Shown: positions 60,903 to 64,000 of the stretch, piece after piece | Layout of the letters: each line of letters opens with the position of its first letter | How positions within the stretch are numbered: position 1 is the stretch's first letter | Notes under the pieces: generated by a model | The model's database searches: none | Told to the model about the DNA's origin: nothing | The model's input: only the letters and a program-made list of their open reading frames with translations | Made by a program: the position numbers and the translations under genes | Assembly (NCBI RefSeq): GCF_001005085.2 | Contig: NZ_LBMU02000025.1 | Location: 124,001 to 188,000 of the forward strand | DNA from: Streptomyces humi | Lineage (GTDB): Bacteria; Actinomycetota; Actinomycetes; Streptomycetales; Streptomycetaceae | Direction of reading: 5' to 3' | DNA: 64,000 bases

Positions 60903-61850
60903 TCAGCGCAGGATCGTGCGCATCCGCTCGGCGTCGTCGTCGGGGATGCCGGGGGTCCGGGCCAGGAAGGCGGCGACGGCCGCCCGGTGCGGGGCGCCGG
61001 CCGCGCCGCCCAGGGTGCGTACCGACAGGGCGGCGCAGAGTCCGGCGAACCGGAGCCGGGTGGACAGCGGCCAGCCGTGGCCGAGGCCGGTGACGAGGGC
61101 GGCGGTGAAGACGTCACCGGCGCCGGTGGGGTCGACGGCGGTCACGCGGGGAGCGGGGACGCGGACCAGTTCACCGGTGTCCCCGGCGACGGCGACGGCG
61201 CCGCGCGGCCCGTCGGTCACCACGACCTCGGCGACCAGGCCGTCCAGGACCTTCACGGCCTCCTCGACCGTGCCGGTGCGGGTGTAGCCGGTGGCCTCCA
61301 CCGCGTTGCACACGAAGACGTCGACCTCGCCGAGCCGGTCGAGCACCTCGGGCGACCAGCGGCCGGTGGGGTCCCAGCCGACACCGCCGACCACCCGGGT
61401 GCCCGCGTCCCGCAGCCGGGCGACCCAGCCGGGCAGCGGCTTGCCGAGGGTGAGCTGGACGAAGCGGACGCCGGGCAGGTCGCCCTCCCACACGTCGGGG
61501 CGCCGGGCGCCCGCCTCCTCGTAGGTGATGAAGGTGCGGTCGTGCTCGTTGGTCGCGGCGACCGTGACGGGGGTCTGCACGGCCGGGTCGCGGCGGAGCC
61601 AGGTGAGGTCCAGGTTCTCCTCACGGGCGAGTTCGGCCACCACGTGGTCGCCGAGGAAGTCGGTGCCGAGCACGGCGCACAGCCCGGTGCGCAGCCCCAG
61701 CCGGGCGGCGGCCACACCTCGGGTGGCGGTGCCGCCGGGGACCACGGCGAACCGGTCCGCGTACACCTCGCCGCCCGTGGTGGGCAGGTGCGGGATGCCG
61801 GCGAATACGAGGTCGCAGAAGACTTCGCCGGCGAAGAGCACATCGAGCAC
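60903..61850 (-). CDS. PfkB-family sugar kinase
   Basis: 315-aa ribokinase-type kinase. VLDVLFAGEVFCDLVFAG start, VPGGTATRGVAAARLGL near residue 40 and the anion hole/catalytic motif AVDPTGAGDVFTAALVTGL near residue 230. Phosphorylates a sugar with ATP; the substrate is not set by sequence. GTG at 61850 follows GGAGG with 8-nt spacing. A longer start (ATG near 61910) adds residues with no match. First gene of the minus arm, divergent from the DeoR gene. Confidence 0.87.
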   Translation of the reverse strand: MLDVLFAGEVFCDLVFAGIPHLPTTGGEVYADRFAVVPGGTATRGVAAARLGLRTGLCAVLGTDFLGDHVVAELAREENLDLTWLRRDPAVQTPVTVAATNEHDRTFITYEEAGARRPDVWEGDLPGVRFVQLTLGKPLPGWVARLRDAGTRVVGGVGWDPTGRWSPEVLDRLGEVDVFVCNAVEATGYTRTGTVEEAVKVLDGLVAEVVVTDGPRGAVAVAGDTGELVRVPAPRVTAVDPTGAGDVFTAALVTGLGHGWPLSTRLRFAGLCAALSVRTLGGAAGAPHRAAVAAFLARTPGIPDDDAERMRTILR

Positions 61851-61914
61851 GGAAACCGCCTCCGTCGGGTGCCGCCACATGAAGTGCTCAACTATGAGCA
61901 CCGCCATCACCCAA

Positions 61915-61926
61915 TGACAAGAGTCA
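61915..61926. promoter_or_regulatory. Weaker DeoR-operator-like dyad
   Basis: TGAC-AAGA-GTCA, followed by a further GTCA half site at 61927-61930. It shares the half site with the strong palindrome 42 bp downstream and overlaps the kinase promoter side. Confidence 0.55.
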
Positions 61927-61956
61927 GTCAGTTACGAGCAGATTTCTCTGGCCGTC

Positions 61957-61974
61957 ATGACTGAAGTCAGTCAT
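61957..61974. promoter_or_regulatory. 18-bp palindrome, probable DeoR operator
   Basis: ATGACTGA-AG-TCAGTCAT: perfect 8-bp arms around a 2-bp centre, between the divergent kinase and DeoR-family genes, 20 bp before the regulator start. A good candidate for control of both arms. Confidence 0.8.
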
Positions 61975-61993
61975 CCGGTGCTATGTTCATTGA

Positions 61994-62782
61994 GTGACTT
62001 CACGCAAACGCCACGCGAAGATCGTGGAATCCCTGCGCACGACCGGGGTGGCCTCGGTGCGCGAGCTCGCCGAGCGGCTCCAGGTCAGCGAGTCCACGAT
62101 CCGCAGGGACCTGATCGAACTCGACCGCAACGGCGAACTGGTGCGCACCTACGGGGGCGCCGCCATGTCCCCGCGCGCCGTCCTGGACGGCTCCGCCCAG
62201 GAGCCCGAGGAGGCCGAGGTCCCCTTCGACGTGGTCGCCACCCGCGACCAGGCGATGAAGGAGGCCATCGCGGAGGAGGCCGTGAAGCTCGTCGAGGACG
62301 ACAGCGTGGTCGTCCTCGACATCGGCACCACCCCCCAGGCCATCGCCCGCAGGCTGCGTGGACGCCCGGTCACGGTCATCACCAGCAGCCTCGCCGTGCT
62401 CGACGAACTCCGGCACGACGAGGCGGTGCGGCTGGTGATGCTGGGCGGGGTGCTGCGCCGCAACTACCAGTCCCTGGTGGGCTCCCTGACCGAACAGGCA
62501 CTGCGCCAGGTCAGCGCCGACCTGCTCTTCCTGAGCTGTACGGGGGTGCGGCCGAGCGGTCACGTGGTGGACAACATGGCGGTCGAGGCGCCGCTGAAGC
62601 AGGCCATGATCGAGACGGCCGCGCAGGTCGTCCTGGTCGCAGCCGAGACCAAGTTCCCGGGCAGCGGTTCGCTGCGCGTGTGCCCGCTGTCGGACATCGA
62701 CGTCCTGATCACGACCGGCGGTGCCGATCCCGACACGCTCCAGCTCTGCCGCGAGGCGGGTGGAAAGGTGATACTCGCATGA
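61994..62782 (+). CDS. DeoR/GlpR-family sugar-responsive repressor
   Basis: 262-aa regulator. The N-terminal winged helix has RHAKIVESLRTTGVASVRELAERLQVSESTIRRDL, the classic DeoR signature. The C-terminal sugar-phosphate sensor includes VVLDIGTTPQAIARRL, VITSSLAVLDEL, VMLGGVLRRNYQSLVG and a final ITTGGAD. It probably responds to a phosphorylated sugar made by the kinase or released by the GH4 enzyme. GTG at 61994. Its stop overlaps the GH4 gene (ATGA). Palindrome 61957-61974 is the likely operator. Confidence 0.93.
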   Translation: MTSRKRHAKIVESLRTTGVASVRELAERLQVSESTIRRDLIELDRNGELVRTYGGAAMSPRAVLDGSAQEPEEAEVPFDVVATRDQAMKEAIAEEAVKLVEDDSVVVLDIGTTPQAIARRLRGRPVTVITSSLAVLDELRHDEAVRLVMLGGVLRRNYQSLVGSLTEQALRQVSADLLFLSCTGVRPSGHVVDNMAVEAPLKQAMIETAAQVVLVAAETKFPGSGSLRVCPLSDIDVLITTGGADPDTLQLCREAGGKVILA

Positions 62783-64000
62783 AGTTGACCGTCCTCGGCG
62801 GCGGCGGATTCCGCGTGCCGTACGTCTACCAGGCCCTCCTGCACGACCAGGGCAGCCCCCGGATCGACGACGTCTGGCTCTACGACACCGATCCCGCCCG
62901 GCTCAAGGCGATGGCCGAGGTGCTCGCCCGGTTCGCCGACGGCCGTGCCGACGCGCCCCGGGTGACCGTCAGCACCTCGCTCGACGACGCGCTGGAGGGC
63001 AGCGACTTCGTGTTCGCGGCGATCCGGGTGGGCGGGCTCGCCGGCCGGACCTGCGACGAGCGGGTCGCCCTGGACCTGAACGTCCTCGGCCAGGAGACCA
63101 CGGGACCGGGCGGACTCGCCTACGGCCTGCGCACCATCCCCGTGATGCTCGACATCGCGCACCGCGTGCGCAGGCTCGCGCCGAACGCGTACGTCATCAA
63201 CTTCACCAACCCCGCCGGGATGATCACCGAGGCGATGCAGAGCGTCCTCGGCGACCGTGTCCTCGGCATCTGCGACACCCCCTCCGGCCTCGGGCGCCGG
63301 ATCGCCACGACGCTCGGACTCGACCCGTCCCGGGCCCAGTTCGACTACGTCGGCCTCAACCACCTCGGCTGGATGCGCCGGGTGCTGCACGACGGCGAGG
63401 ACGTGCTGCCCCGCCTGCTCGCCGACGACGAACGTCTCGGCGGCCTCGAAGAAGGGGTCGTCTTCGGCCGGGAGTGGCTGCGCGACCTCGGTCTGATCCC
63501 CAACGAGTACCTGTACTACTACTACTTCAACCGGGACGCCGTCCGCTCCATCCTGGACGCCCCGCAGACCCGCGGCGAGTTCCTGGCCCGCCAGCAGCGG
63601 GAGTTCTACGAGCGGGTGACCGAGGCCGCCGGCGGCTCCGCGGTGCGGCTGTGGCGGGACACCGTCGCCAACCGCAGCGCCAACTACATGGCGGAGGCCA
63701 AGGGGACGGTCCAGGGCGAGGCCGAGGCCGACGCGGACTTCCGGCCCGACCCCGCGCACCAGGGCTACGCCGGGGTCGCGCTCGCGGTGATGGCCGCGGT
63801 CAGCCGCAACGAACGCGCCACGATGATCCTCAACGTCCGCAACGGCACGACCGTGGCCGCGCTCCCCCAGGACGCGGTCGTGGAGGTCCCGGTCACCGTC
63901 GACGCGAACGGCGTCCACCCGCTCACCATCACCCAGCCCGACCTCCACCAGGCCGGTCTGATGCAGCAGGTCAAGGCGGTCGAGCGGCTGACCGTCAGCG
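62779..64000 (+). CDS. GH4 6-phospho-beta-glucosidase, 3' end off the window
   Basis: About 407 codons visible. NAD-dependent GH4 enzyme: nucleotide-binding start LTVLGGGGFRVPYVYQAL, DDVWLYDTDPARLKAM, the GQETTGPGGLAYGLRTIPV segment, VINFTNPAGMITEAM, GICDTPSGLGRR and the metal-site GLNHLGW. The usual CN(x)P metal-ligand motif reads CDTP here. It cleaves phosphorylated beta-glucosides by an oxidation-elimination route. Coupled to the regulator gene (ATGA). The gene continues past position 64000; the visible part ends after AVERLTVS. Confidence 0.92.
   Translation, partial: MKLTVLGGGGFRVPYVYQALLHDQGSPRIDDVWLYDTDPARLKAMAEVLARFADGRADAPRVTVSTSLDDALEGSDFVFAAIRVGGLAGRTCDERVALDLNVLGQETTGPGGLAYGLRTIPVMLDIAHRVRRLAPNAYVINFTNPAGMITEAMQSVLGDRVLGICDTPSGLGRRIATTLGLDPSRAQFDYVGLNHLGWMRRVLHDGEDVLPRLLADDERLGGLEEGVVFGREWLRDLGLIPNEYLYYYYFNRDAVRSILDAPQTRGEFLARQQREFYERVTEAAGGSAVRLWRDTVANRSANYMAEAKGTVQGEAEADADFRPDPAHQGYAGVALAVMAAVSRNERATMILNVRNGTTVAALPQDAVVEVPVTVDANGVHPLTITQPDLHQAGLMQQVKAVERLTVS

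Overview
The window is a stretch of high-GC actinobacterial chromosome, almost certainly from a Streptomyces. The evidence is the extreme G/C bias at third codon positions, many GTG (and a few TTG) starts with GGAG-type ribosome binding sites, and the gene order nrdJ - nrdR - lexA - dinG-like helicase - siderophore trio - hflX - rshA-like - dapF - miaA - miaB. That order resembles the conserved core region I recall from S. coelicolor (recalled, not searched). No capsid, portal, terminase, integrase, tRNA or CRISPR array is visible.

Region 1 (1-29010) is mostly housekeeping. It holds a DUF4937-type protein running off the left edge, a TerD-family protein, the class II ribonucleotide reductase operon nrdR-nrdJ with two NrdR boxes 31 bp apart, lexA with its own SOS operator, and a DinG/XPD-like helicase. 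A three-gene NIS siderophore operon follows (2,4-diaminobutyrate aminotransferase, IucA/IucC synthetase, GNAT acyltransferase); each gene carries in-frame tandem repeats. Next come a two-gene glucarate catabolic operon behind a perfect inverted-repeat operator, a secreted serine peptidase, hflX, a secreted M1 peptidase, an RSH protein with a weakened synthetase motif, dapF, a small membrane protein, miaA, two small proteins, a class III extradiol dioxygenase-like protein and miaB.

Region 2 (29023-56660) is the striking part: a contractile injection system (phage-tail-like particle). Nineteen genes lie on the minus strand, read from about 53657 down to 29076, ending at a perfect palindromic terminator just before miaB. 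In transcription order they are a tail-terminator-like protein, a small protein, sheath, tube, a zinc-Cys baseplate-assembly protein, a 57-aa DUF6760-like protein, three large hydrophobic related proteins in the tape-measure position, hub adaptor, LysM protein, gp27/gpD-like hub, gpV/gp5-like spike, gp25, gpJ-like wedge, a giant gpI-like wedge fused to beta-propellers, two fibre-like proteins and a von Willebrand factor A protein. I see no AAA+ ATPase and no PAAR or DUF4157 protein. About 90 residues of sequence are shared between the sheath and the giant wedge protein. Divergently transcribed are a SARP/BTAD-like regulator, a GH25 lysozyme, a two-helix holin-like protein and a coupled 37-aa ORF, which look like a lysis cassette. 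Between the two arms is an 855-bp gene-free region with about eight 26-bp tandem repeats.

Region 3 (56781-64000) holds a thioesterase-like protein and a sugar locus. The minus arm encodes a PfkB kinase, a lipoprotein binding protein and two permeases with no ATPase of their own. The divergent plus arm encodes a DeoR regulator and a GH4 6-phospho-beta-glucosidase that runs off the right edge. An 18-bp palindrome between the arms is the probable DeoR operator.
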